Below are positions 35,443 through 41,853 of a DNA stretch of 41,853 nucleotides, one piece after another. The notes below the pieces were generated by a model that saw only the letters and a list, made by a program, of their open reading frames with translations, was not told where the DNA came from and did not search any database. The number at the start of each line of letters is the position of its first letter. Within the stretch, counting starts at the first letter, position 1. A program made the position numbers and the translations under genes. The DNA comes from Nitrospira sp. (lineage in GTDB: Bacteria; Nitrospirota; Nitrospiria; Nitrospirales; Nitrospiraceae), in the NCBI GenBank assembly GCA_005116945.1, contig SWDH01000040.1, positions 28,394 to 70,246 of the forward strand, given 5' to 3'.

Positions 35443-35637
35443 ATGAGTGAGACACCAAAAGCTCCGCCCAAGGCCCCTGAAGTTCCCGCTCCAGAGCCCG
35501 TGGTCAAGGTGAGAAAAGAAATCCCCCTCATGGCCATTCAAGACGATGGCGACATGATCGCCGAGGAAATGGCCGAGATGTTCGACGAAGACCGGGTGAG
35601 TCACCAGCACGGCAGCGCAGAGCCAGAAGCGGACTAG
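35443..35637 (+). CDS. Small acidic protein of unknown function
   Basis: About 64 residues. A Pro- and Ala-rich N-terminus (SETPKAPPKAPEVPAPEPVV) is followed by DDGDMIAEEMAEMFDED, which is strongly acidic. No Shine-Dalgarno sequence precedes the ATG, and the TATAAT box seven bases upstream suggests leaderless translation. It is co-directional with the zinc-ribbon gene and 38 bases behind it. An in-frame GTG at 35425 is less likely, because it overlaps the -10 box. Confidence 0.5.
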   Translation: MSETPKAPPKAPEVPAPEPVVKVRKEIPLMAIQDDGDMIAEEMAEMFDEDRVSHQHGSAEPEAD

Positions 35638-36062
35638 TTTCTAGGCCAACCTTCCCAACCCCAGTCATCAATTGATTATCTGATCTCTAGGTCCAGGCTG
35701 ACCGCTTCTGCCCTGCTCAGACGCTTCGGCTCGACCGCACTAAGCCTCTCATCTGCTCGGCTGTGGAACTCGTTCCTTTCTAGGCTTCGCCTGAAAGAAA
35801 CTTCAAACAGTCCTCGCCGCCCGCCTTCGGCGGGCCGCATCTGTTCGGCAAGTGCGAAATCACCCAGCCGCCTCACCATCTTGGCGGCGTCCGCAGACAT
35901 GACGCTCGTTTTCCTCGCGTCACGGACCCCTCGCCTTCGCGATTCGCGACGCAGAAGTGGTCACCCTGCTATATGCTGCTGTTCCAAAATAAAGAAGAAG
36001 GCGACTAGTCGCTCACAGACCTGTCGCCTTAATATGCGGGTGATCGAAACATTGAAGTATTA
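35638..36062. other. Gap with two GC-rich hairpins
   Basis: GCCCGCC (35819-35825) pairs with GGCGGGC (35829-35835) around a TTC loop, a strong hairpin. AAGGCGAC (35998-36005) pairs with GTCGCCTT (36023-36030). On the minus strand CTTCTTCTTTATTTT follows, making it a plausible terminator of the HEPN-like gene. An antisense frame at 35676-35900 is probably spurious. Confidence 0.5.
35984..36030 (-). terminator. Probable terminator of the HEPN-like gene
   Basis: GTCGCCTT/AAGGCGAC stem with a 17-base loop, followed on the minus strand by a T-rich tract (35997 downward). It lies about 30 bases after the stop codon. Confidence 0.55.
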
Positions 36063-36632
36063 TTAAAAAACTGCCGTCTTAAGATCGGTGCCGAAGTTAC
36101 TATGAAGTTTCCACAGATTCTCCCTGCACCGCAGCGCTCGGGCAAGCAATTCATTCAAGACTTGATCCGTAATACGGAGGAATTTCGTACCGCTTTCGTA
36201 GTACCGTAGGTCAACGGCGTAGCTTTCTGGAACATTTACAATCAGGTCACCGTGGGCAAACTTGTTTCTATCCTCAATGAGTGCATGAATCTCGTTGCGC
36301 AACGTTTTCTGATCGCCATCCAAGAGCTGCATAAAATATGCGGGTTCTGCCGCCATCAGACGACTAAGCATCTTCCACTTCTGAAATGATGTACAGAATT
36401 CTGCCGCAAGTATCAGCTCGGTGAACCGAGCCCGCTTTACTGCGTCCCGACCAACCAGCAAGTCAAGGAGAACCTGGTCAAGTATCCCTTCAACCGACAA
36501 GGCAGCCTCAATAACTTCTGCCCGCTTCGGCTTGATCGCGTTATAAGCTGTCTCGCACTTGGCTATTACATGAGGATCCTGCTGTTGTTCTTGGGTTGCA
36601 TTCATGAAGTGAATGATATTCCATTGAGTCAT
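36063..36632 (-). CDS. HEPN-like helical protein of unknown function
   Basis: 189 residues, all-helical in appearance, with ALIEDRNKFAHGDLIVN about two-thirds of the way along. The RNKFAH string fits the R-x4-H signature of HEPN domains, which in toxin and defence proteins can be RNases. The rest shows no additional family motif. The start at 36632 has GAGG ten bases upstream. An ATG nine codons in is possible. Codon use is more AT-rich than the neighbours (many AA/AT endings), compatible with acquired DNA. No antitoxin-like partner is adjacent. Confidence 0.55.
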   Translation of the reverse strand: MTQWNIIHFMNATQEQQQDPHVIAKCETAYNAIKPKRAEVIEAALSVEGILDQVLLDLLVGRDAVKRARFTELILAAEFCTSFQKWKMLSRLMAAEPAYFMQLLDGDQKTLRNEIHALIEDRNKFAHGDLIVNVPESYAVDLRYYESGTKFLRITDQVLNELLARALRCRENLWKLHSNFGTDLKTAVF

Positions 36633-37130
36633 TTTATGATCGCCTCACTACTCGCAAATCGCATTAAAGGATCAGACCCCTTTGGTTCCATTGATTGCGG
36701 CAAATCCTATGCGCTTTGTTGGTGCAGAGCAAAGATGTACCATCATCCGTCCAAAGCGATGGGGGCGGTTCCATTTCCATACCCTACAAGGAAGCATGCA
36801 GCATCGAGCGACTTGCGCCGGAGCGGTGGAACTTATATCGCACATAGGCACATCAAACGGAGCCCTCTGACTCCTTATATTTTCTCCTAGAGGGAGTGGC
36901 CGAGGCTGCCCTTTACTGCGCGCATCGAATGAGCACATTCTTATCGTGCGCGTTCTGCGAGCAAGAAGGGCACCTGGCCACTCCTTCCCATCCTTCCGAG
37001 GGCGCGCGTTCCGCGAGCAGGAGGACGGCCAGGCCGCCTTCCCCTCCTGCTTCAGAGCGCCGAGAAAGGGATGCCACGGGAGGCGCCGGAGCGAGAGGCC
37101 GTATGCTTCCTTTTTCCTGATTGGTTAATT
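36633..37130. other. Gene-free tract with family P repeats
   Basis: It contains family P copy 6 and a second core half. A GGATCAGACCCCTTTGGTTC stretch (36668-36687) resembles transposon-associated tags. No coding frame is supported. Confidence 0.4.
36890..36986 (-). repeat. Palindromic element, family P, copy 6
   Basis: GGAGTGGCC (36893-36901) pairs with GGCCACTCC (36976-36984), with an inner GCCCTTT/AAGGGC pair. On the minus strand the core is TTGCTCGCAGAACGCGCACG then CATTCGATGCGCGCAGTA, the subtype of copies 2 and 4. A separate half core (36997-37019, CTGCTCGCGGAACGCGCGCC on the minus strand) follows directly. Confidence 0.75.
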
Positions 37131-38354
37131 TCAGACGGGGCGAACGATCTCGACCGCCGCATCGCTCTCAATTCTTCCAACTGGCGACACTTTCCCTTCT
37201 CGTTCCTTGCGTACAATCCGCTCGATCTCCACGATGGCGCCGCGATGCCAGCTATCGAGGGCCGCATTGTGAGCAGAAGCCTTCCGATCCAGTCGACCGA
37301 CTTCGGGCCGTCCTGTTTCATTGCACAGCCATGCTCGCTTCTCCCCCTTCAATTCTCGTAGTTCGCTCACGACCCGGAAGGTCTGCGGGCTGCGTGTCAC
37401 AATAGTGCGGCCGTCTGTGCGCAACAGCAGATAGGAAAACTTCAACGCGTCTTTGATGAAACCCACCTCCCGGTCGAGCACGGCAATCGCAGGTGGCGTC
37501 TGCCATGGCCGCTCCTCGTGGCACCAATCATCAGGATGTTCCAATGCCGGGCAGGCTCGCTCATGCAAGCAAGGACTATAGACTGTACACAGACACTGCT
37601 TGAGTAAGTGATCGCGCATCTGATGCAATGCGCGGGCTGTTTGCCGTAACGCCGGTTCAACGATCATGATGGTGCCGTGCGGTGCGAGAAACGGCAGAAG
37701 TTGTCCGACAACCCCAGCCCGATCTACCGGAGGGTCGGCCGCTACAGCAAACAATTCATTGAGGCAATTCGCCATGATAATGAGATCGTACGGCCCTCCC
37801 CTCACAATCTGCTTGCCAAGATCGCCTTTGAGCGGATGCTCCAGATTCCCTTCAACACAGCGAAAGCCTTGGTCCGGTATTCCGACTTCCTGACAGTAGG
37901 CCCCCCAGAGCCTCTTCGCGTCCTGCAACGATGCGTGGGACGCGTCGGCAGCCAAGACCGATATGGATTGTGCCCTCTCTGGACTGCGATGCCACAGCCA
38001 ATCTAACAATGCCAAGGCCCCAGTCCCTGGGCCACAACCGAGATCGAGCACAGCCATCGGACGGTCTAGCGTTTCCTGGCTGTTGTCGCTCGATAATTCA
38101 TCCAATAAGACTTGGATTTTAGAAAGGTTCACCGGGAGGAAATACGACAGATACCCGGCAGCGTGTGCCGGATCATCCAGGTAACGGGGCGGCAACGATG
38201 GGCGGGCGGTTGTAAACAAACGAGAAAGATTCACGACCGCTTGTGCCAGCACGTCACCAAGAAGATTCCTTTCGCGCAAGTCCTTTGATAGGACCTTTTG
38301 AATTTCTGGCGACAGACAGGTCGGTTTCTTCTCGTTGAAGGGTTGCATGGGCAT
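37131..38354 (-). CDS. Rsm22-family methyltransferase
   Basis: 407 residues. A conserved N-terminal segment (AAGYLSYFLPVNLSKIQVLL) is followed by the SAM-binding motif AVLDLGCGPGTGALALLDWL (about 100). A cysteine cluster follows (CTVYSPCLHERACP, then DDWCHEERPW), which in related METTL17/Rsm22 proteins can bind an iron-sulfur cluster. Bacterial and mitochondrial relatives are tied to small-subunit ribosome assembly. The exact methylation target is unclear. The gene diverges from the small gene at 38387 over only 33 bases. Confidence 0.82.
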   Translation of the reverse strand: MPMQPFNEKKPTCLSPEIQKVLSKDLRERNLLGDVLAQAVVNLSRLFTTARPSLPPRYLDDPAHAAGYLSYFLPVNLSKIQVLLDELSSDNSQETLDRPMAVLDLGCGPGTGALALLDWLWHRSPERAQSISVLAADASHASLQDAKRLWGAYCQEVGIPDQGFRCVEGNLEHPLKGDLGKQIVRGGPYDLIIMANCLNELFAVAADPPVDRAGVVGQLLPFLAPHGTIMIVEPALRQTARALHQMRDHLLKQCLCTVYSPCLHERACPALEHPDDWCHEERPWQTPPAIAVLDREVGFIKDALKFSYLLLRTDGRTIVTRSPQTFRVVSELRELKGEKRAWLCNETGRPEVGRLDRKASAHNAALDSWHRGAIVEIERIVRKEREGKVSPVGRIESDAAVEIVRPV

Positions 38355-38386
38355 AGTGTAAGCTGATGACGATTAGGAGGACAACC

Positions 38387-38635
38387 ATGACAGACGAAAT
38401 TTTATTGTCTTACAAGGATGTGGAACGTTCGATGGAGCGATTTACCCAACTTCTTCAAAGCCATGTGGACACGATGGGGGCCGTCCCATCCCACAATCCC
38501 GATCAAGTTTTCCGCTTATCACAAGGCACCAAAGCGATGAGGGATAGCGCAATGATCTATCTCTCCTATGCCAAGTACGTTGCCTATGGCATGCCGGAGA
38601 CTGAAGAGATGGTGCAAGACGAACTACAAGGATAG
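38387..38635 (+). CDS. Small helical protein of unknown function
   Basis: 82 residues, helical and charged (SYKDVERSMERFTQLLQSHV), with SQGTKAMRDSAMIYLSYAKY in the C-terminal half. AGGAGG lies six bases before the ATG. It diverges from the Rsm22-like gene with a very short shared promoter region. No family is recognised. Confidence 0.7.
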   Translation: MTDEILLSYKDVERSMERFTQLLQSHVDTMGAVPSHNPDQVFRLSQGTKAMRDSAMIYLSYAKYVAYGMPETEEMVQDELQG

Positions 38636-38638
38636 CCC

Positions 38639-38686
38639 TCAGCGATCAGGGTCCAGCTCTTCACTGCTGAATCCTGATCGCTGACA
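38639..38686. repeat. Hairpin of the GCTGA word family after the small gene
   Basis: CAGCGATCAGG (38640-38650) is complementary to CCTGATCGCTG (38673-38683). The stem extends by CCTC/GACAGCC-type pairs. Confidence 0.6.
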
Positions 38687-38695
38687 GCCGGACAA

Positions 38696-38737
38696 AACGA
38701 AAGAGCCCGATCCTTTTCAGGATCGGGCTCTTTCGTT
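38696..38737. terminator. Strong bidirectional terminator between convergent genes
   Basis: AACGAAAGAGCCCGATCC (38696-38713) pairs with GGATCGGGCTCTTTCGTT (38720-38737), an 18-bp stem with a six-base loop. It ends both the small gene and the porA gene, and it closes the oxidoreductase operon immediately after porA. Confidence 0.85.
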
Positions 38738-38754
38738 ATAGCCTTGCGGTTTCG

Positions 38755-40062
38755 TCAGATGCTGCGCATGAAATGGGCTACGTCATCCTGATTGACGGCG
38801 CCACCCATAATCGACGACTGAGCGACATTACTCGACTTCTTTCCGGTCAGACCGGACTCCACTTCGTCCACGATCAATTCTACCGGCATCGACTGACCGC
38901 CATACACCCTCGGCCCACCGATGATTTTGGCGTTAGAGTATCCATAGATCGCGGTCGCCACTTCCTTCGCCAGCCATCCGACATAGTTGAACTCGGGAAC
39001 GACAATGAGTTTTGCTTTACCACAGAGTTTCCGTAGCTCCTGCGTCGGGAACGGGCGGAGCGACCGGACCTTAATCAAACCGATCTTAATGCCCTTTTCC
39101 GAGCAAATCCGAACCGCCTCCCTCGACTGAGCTGCGGCACTGCCTGAAGCGATGATCACCGCCTCGGCATCCTCAACATTTTCTGCCGTGAGCAAGCCAC
39201 CCATATACTGATTGATGTACTTGCGGGACCGTTCGACCGCCGCCCATACTTCCTGCTGCCAAACCGCATGGATGTTATAGGCCATGAAGTTCGACTTCTG
39301 CACCGGGGCATCGCGGGACAAACGGGCGGGAGGATTCTCCGCATCGAGCACCGGCACCGCACCGCGCCAGGCCTCACGAGGAGGCAGCTTCATGCTACGG
39401 TCTTGCATTCGGACATACCCTCGGGCATGCGTGACAAAGAATCCGTCACAGCAGACACCGACGGGAAGCGTCACATCGTTTTTCTCGCTGATCGTAAAGC
39501 CCGCCATCGTAAAATCGTACATGTCTTGTTGATTCTCAGCATGGAACACAATCATGCCACAGTTCAATAAATACGCGACTTCGATATTGTCAGGCTGAAT
39601 GGCCAATGGAGCATTGACGACGCGGCACGTGAACATGGCGACAACAGGCAACCGATGCCCGGGCCATGAGGCAATGCCTTCAAGACCTCGCAACGTACCA
39701 GGACCAGCGGTCGCGGTATAGCAACGAACGCCTGCTCTGGAACCACCGGCAATAGCCGCCATCACACCGACTTCTTCTTCACCACGGTAGTATTCTTTGA
39801 CATAGCCCTCGCCATACAACACACCGACGAGCTGCATCGTTTCGCTCTGAGGAGTGATGGGGTAGGCAATGGCCAAATCCACATTGGACCGGCGAATAGC
39901 CTCTTTTGCCGCTTCGCTGCCCGTAATGAACTCTTTCGTTCGCGGGGCTTCGAGGAACATATATTCCGGCGTGACGACCCTTTGCCGCTTCGCTTCGGCG
40001 TGAGGATCTTTCCTGGCAACCGGCTGGCTTGGCGCTTCTGCTGCTTTGACTGTTTCGCTCAT
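38755..40062 (-). CDS. porA: 2-oxoacid:ferredoxin oxidoreductase, alpha subunit
   Basis: 435 residues. An N-terminal extension of about 40 residues precedes TGSEAAKEAIRRSNVDLAIA, then YPITPQSETMQLVGVLYGEG, the pyrimidine-binding signature of this family. YTATAGPGTLRGLEGIASWP and VRSLRPFPTQELRKLCGKA are further matches. The alpha chain binds 2-oxoacid and TPP together with the beta chain, oxidising or reductively carboxylating pyruvate or 2-oxoglutarate with ferredoxin. The exact substrate cannot be deduced. No beta or gamma gene follows before the terminator. A GAGAGGTG ribosome-binding site precedes the ATG. Confidence 0.88.
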   Translation of the reverse strand: MSETVKAAEAPSQPVARKDPHAEAKRQRVVTPEYMFLEAPRTKEFITGSEAAKEAIRRSNVDLAIAYPITPQSETMQLVGVLYGEGYVKEYYRGEEEVGVMAAIAGGSRAGVRCYTATAGPGTLRGLEGIASWPGHRLPVVAMFTCRVVNAPLAIQPDNIEVAYLLNCGMIVFHAENQQDMYDFTMAGFTISEKNDVTLPVGVCCDGFFVTHARGYVRMQDRSMKLPPREAWRGAVPVLDAENPPARLSRDAPVQKSNFMAYNIHAVWQQEVWAAVERSRKYINQYMGGLLTAENVEDAEAVIIASGSAAAQSREAVRICSEKGIKIGLIKVRSLRPFPTQELRKLCGKAKLIVVPEFNYVGWLAKEVATAIYGYSNAKIIGGPRVYGGQSMPVELIVDEVESGLTGKKSSNVAQSSIMGGAVNQDDVAHFMRSI

Positions 40063-40105
40063 TGTGACACCTCTCGGCTATATCGCCTGTACTATTCGAC
40101 CTTAC

Positions 40106-40870
40106 TTAGCCTTCACGCTTCATCTGCTCGGCGGAATGGCCGAAGGCGGCCGCACCGGCAACGCCCACCGTCACGGGGGCAAAGGTGAGGGGGTTCGTGT
40201 GAGTCTTTCCACCGTGAACTCTTGCTTGCGTCCCGGTAAAACGCACGTTTTCGCCGTTCTCCGGCAACTTGATGCCCATTTCCTCGCGCACCCGTTTGAA
40301 GACCTGAGCCGTCTTCTTCAACTTGACGATATCCGAATCCCGAATCGTCAGCATCGCGTCTTCATGGCCCTGCTCTGCACAGATCGCCATCGTCAGGCAG
40401 TTCGTGCCCGCGCGAATCATCTTCAAGGTCAGATTGGCGTAATGGCAATGCACGCCGATGAAGATACAGGCCTCGATCTTGTTGCCCCAAATCGTGAGAT
40501 TCGGGTGGTTCGGATTAATGACTTCTTACGGATCGATTTTTGGATACTTCGGACGATAGTCCGGCATGGGGATGATCATGACATTGGGAATCTGAGCGGC
40601 AATCTCCAACACGGCCTTCGCCTTTTCGATGGCATGCTCGTTCCACGCCCAAAGCACCAGCGGCCCCGGGAAAATTGTCGCATTGGGGCTCGTCAGCATT
40701 TTACGGGCCATCTCTTCGATGACCTTGTCTTCATTGGGCTCCAGCAATCCGTAGTACAGCCCTTCCCCTGGGTCTGGCAGCGCGACTCCCAACTGAGCCG
40801 CTGACGGCGGATGGAATCCGGCCGGACCCGGAACAATGATGCGCTCTCTTGTATCAGGCGTCGTTGCCAC
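40106..40870 (-). pseudogene. porE: Oxidoreductase epsilon-type subunit interrupted by an in-frame TAA
   Basis: Two open stretches are in the same frame: 40526-40870 (GTG start, GGGAGG ribosome-binding site, 114 codons, ending RPKYPKIDP) and 40106-40525. They are separated only by a TAA at 40526-40528. The codons directly after it continue as EVINPNHPNLTIWGNKIEAC and IFIGVHCHYANLTLKMIRAG, which reads like the same protein. The joined protein would be about 253 residues. The C-terminal half has AICAEQGHEDAMLTIRDSD, as in proteins annotated as CO dehydrogenase beta subunit-like / oxidoreductase epsilon chains. A restart GTG after the stop has no ribosome-binding site. Stop mutation, sequencing error, or two separate peptides are all possible. 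Confidence 0.75.
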
Positions 40871-40882
40871 TGCCGTACCTCC

Positions 40883-41215
40883 CTAATTACCTATAACAAT
40901 CATCGGATTGGACAGGGCCACAACAGTCGACTTCTCTTCATAGCGAATGTTGTCGGTGACGGCGGCCAGCGGCAATTGATCGATCATGATCATCTTGATC
41001 GCATTGTTTTTTGCCATATTGTCACAGACCCACACGCACTGTGCGCAACCCTTGCAGCGGTCCACGGCCACATAGGCAGAACCGTACTTAAAGCCCTTGT
41101 CCTTGCCCATGTCTTCACTGTACTGAATGGTGTTCGCTTCAGGGCAATATTGCGTGCAGAGCTTGCAGCTCTTCGCGGCACAGATTTCGACATTGATATC
41201 GGCGACCAAATACAT
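40883..41215 (-). CDS. porD: 2-oxoacid:ferredoxin oxidoreductase, delta (ferredoxin-like) subunit
   Basis: 110 residues with two [4Fe-4S] motifs: CAAKSCKLCTQYCPEA and CKGCAQCVWVCDNM. These clusters pass electrons between the catalytic subunits and ferredoxin. The C-terminal tail (VVALSNPMIVIGN) is short. AAGGAG lies five bases before the ATG. The stop is 12 bases before the GTG of the interrupted gene, a tight operon. Confidence 0.9.
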   Translation of the reverse strand: MYLVADINVEICAAKSCKLCTQYCPEANTIQYSEDMGKDKGFKYGSAYVAVDRCKGCAQCVWVCDNMAKNNAIKMIMIDQLPLAAVTDNIRYEEKSTVVALSNPMIVIGN

Positions 41216-41230
41216 GATGACTCCTTCGTA

Positions 41231-41371
41231 CTACATCCAGATTAGGCGCTGACTGTCGCACGGACTTCCGACCGCTTCACCGTCGACGCAGCCCAACCGT
41301 GATCGACTGCGTAGCTGCACAGCTTCATCGGAAATCTTCCCGTTTGTGTGATTAATGACTGAAATGATCAT
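41231..41371 (-). CDS. Short ORF before porD, possibly a remnant
   Basis: 46 residues beginning MIISVINHTNGKISDEAVQ. GGAGG lies four bases before the ATG, and the stop is 15 bases before porD's start. The first 19 residues look like a true protein start, while the rest (SRSRLGCVDGEAVGSPCDS) is less ordered, as if a longer gene had been cut. An alternative frame beginning KLCSYAVDHGWAASTVKRSE is also open here. No function can be given. Confidence 0.35.
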   Translation of the reverse strand: MIISVINHTNGKISDEAVQLRSRSRLGCVDGEAVGSPCDSQRLIWM

Positions 41372-41423
41372 GGCCCCTCCGTTTTCCCTTTGTCCCACTC
41401 ACTACTCCACAGGTCTCCGTCCA

Positions 41424-41445
41424 CCGCATTATTCATGACGGTTCG
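41424..41445 (+). repeat. Left half of the CCGCATTATTCATGA repeat
   Basis: CCGCATTATTCATGACGG matches the left end of the element at 32336, without a mirrored partner nearby. Confidence 0.55.
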
Positions 41446-41475
41446 TGGCAGAGTACTACACGTCGGTCACCATTA

Positions 41476-41652
41476 GCAGGATGCTCAAAAAGGCCGTTCT
41501 CGTCGAGCATGGCTCGTCGGGTTGATCGGTTTGTTTTGTTTATTTGGTTGATTTGGATCGTCTGGTAAGTGTCGCTCAACCAAACAAACGAAACAAACCC
41601 AATAAACCAACTAACGGTTTTCTTACGCTGGCGGACTTTTTCAGCATCCTGC
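41476..41652. repeat. Composite repeat with inverted ends (copy 4)
   Basis: GCAGGATGCTCAAAAAG (41476-41492) and CTTTTTCAGCATCCTGC (41636-41652) are inverted, with one mismatch. The interior holds a second inverted repeat made of GTTTGTTT-type words (about 41527-41551 with 41576-41600, two mismatches in about 24). The right end merges with the stop codon of the last gene. Confidence 0.7.
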
Positions 41653-41853
41653 TACAATTTTCGCACCTTGATCGAATACTTCCCTATCCCCCTCTGACGG
41701 CTATAGTGACGAACCTGTACAAAATACTCGCCAGCGATCAAGTCTCCAGCGATCCTGGCGTTGGTATCGAGTCCGGAATCGTCATCTTCTGCAATCAATG
41801 ACGTCTCGCTGTTCGGCCCGAAGAGCTTCATGACCACATCCGTCTCGCCCCTG
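41652..41853 (-). CDS. C-terminus of a protein with a pre-peptidase C-terminal (PPC) domain (cut by window edge)
   Basis: The frame enters from the right edge and ends at TAG (41652-41654). It reads GETDVVMKLFGPNSETSLIA, then EDDDSGLDTNARIAGDLIAG, EYFVQVRHYSRQ and GIGKYSIKVRKL. This is the strand pattern of PPC domains, which are found at the C-terminus of secreted peptidases and other exported proteins. The start of the gene is outside the window, so its main activity is unknown. Confidence 0.75.
   Translation of the reverse strand, partial: RGETDVVMKLFGPNSETSLIAEDDDSGLDTNARIAGDLIAGEYFVQVRHYSRQRGIGKYSIKVRKL

Noticed and set aside
35676..35900. Minus-strand 74-codon frame with a weak ribosome-binding site
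   Set aside because: It runs through a strong GC hairpin and has no recognisable motif or sensible composition; coding is not supported.
36570..36890. Plus-strand 106-codon frame in the gap next to the HEPN-like gene
   Set aside because: It begins antisense to the HEPN gene and continues into repeat DNA with no motif.

Overview
The window looks like a chromosomal segment of a Nitrospira-type bacterium (a nitrite-oxidising or comammox lineage). This is inferred from gene content, not from a marker gene. The evidence is a nearly contiguous reductive TCA (rTCA) cycle cluster on the minus strand: two-subunit ATP-citrate lyase (aclBA), aconitase, monomeric isocitrate dehydrogenase, fumarate reductase-type frdBA and succinyl-CoA synthetase. 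A ferredoxin-dependent 2-oxoacid oxidoreductase locus of the D-E-A type lies nearby. GC content is moderately high and most genes have clear Shine-Dalgarno sites.

Layout. 1-2600: a truncated FAD oxidoreductase of the geranylgeranyl-reductase family, ccdA and a TlpA-like thioredoxin. 2.9-5.4 kb: metK and ahcY (SAM cycle) with an attenuator-like terminator between them. 5.4-6.4 kb: a gene-free tract of alternating palindromic repeats and strong terminators, with a possible tRNA-like attachment remnant. 6.4-14.6 kb: an accessory region holding a Sel1-repeat protein, an N-truncated IS30 transposase bounded by direct repeats, three small unknown proteins, a ZorA/ZorB-like proton-channel pair without recognisable effectors, a bacterial indoleamine 2,3-dioxygenase homologue and a 42-residue Cys-containing small membrane protein. 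14.7-18.9 kb: a B12-binding radical SAM protein, a CheY-like response regulator and two tandemly duplicated Crp/Fnr regulators. 18.9-32 kb: the rTCA cluster, transcribed aclB-aclA-acn-icd-frdB-frdA-sucC-lipoprotein-sucD and apparently continuing into the regulators. 32.3-38.7 kb: housekeeping and small genes (amidase, mutM, dual-specificity phosphatase, zinc-ribbon protein, HEPN-like protein, Rsm22-like methyltransferase). 38.7-41.4 kb: the oxidoreductase genes. The right edge cuts a gene ending in a pre-peptidase C-terminal domain.

How the genes work together. AclAB cleaves citrate to acetyl-CoA and oxaloacetate, while Frd, SucCD, Icd and Acn run the reverse steps from fumarate up to citrate. 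A ferredoxin-dependent 2-oxoacid oxidoreductase supplies the carboxylations. Its locus here has alpha and ferredoxin-like delta subunits. The third gene is split by an in-frame TAA, and no beta (TPP) or gamma subunit follows before a strong terminator. The duplicated Crp/Fnr genes directly after sucD are plausible regulators of the cycle.

The least expected structure is in the non-coding DNA. At least three repeat families are scattered through the window. The first is a palindrome of about 95 bp with a conserved core and copy-specific but self-complementary outer arms. The second has GCAGGATGCT(G/C)AAAAA-type inverted ends, and one of its ends lies at a gene's stop codon in all four copies. 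The third is an element of about 185 bp with CCGCATTATTCATGAAG ends. Many intercistronic gaps of the rTCA cluster also carry related hairpins built from CTGAGTGCTGAG-like words.
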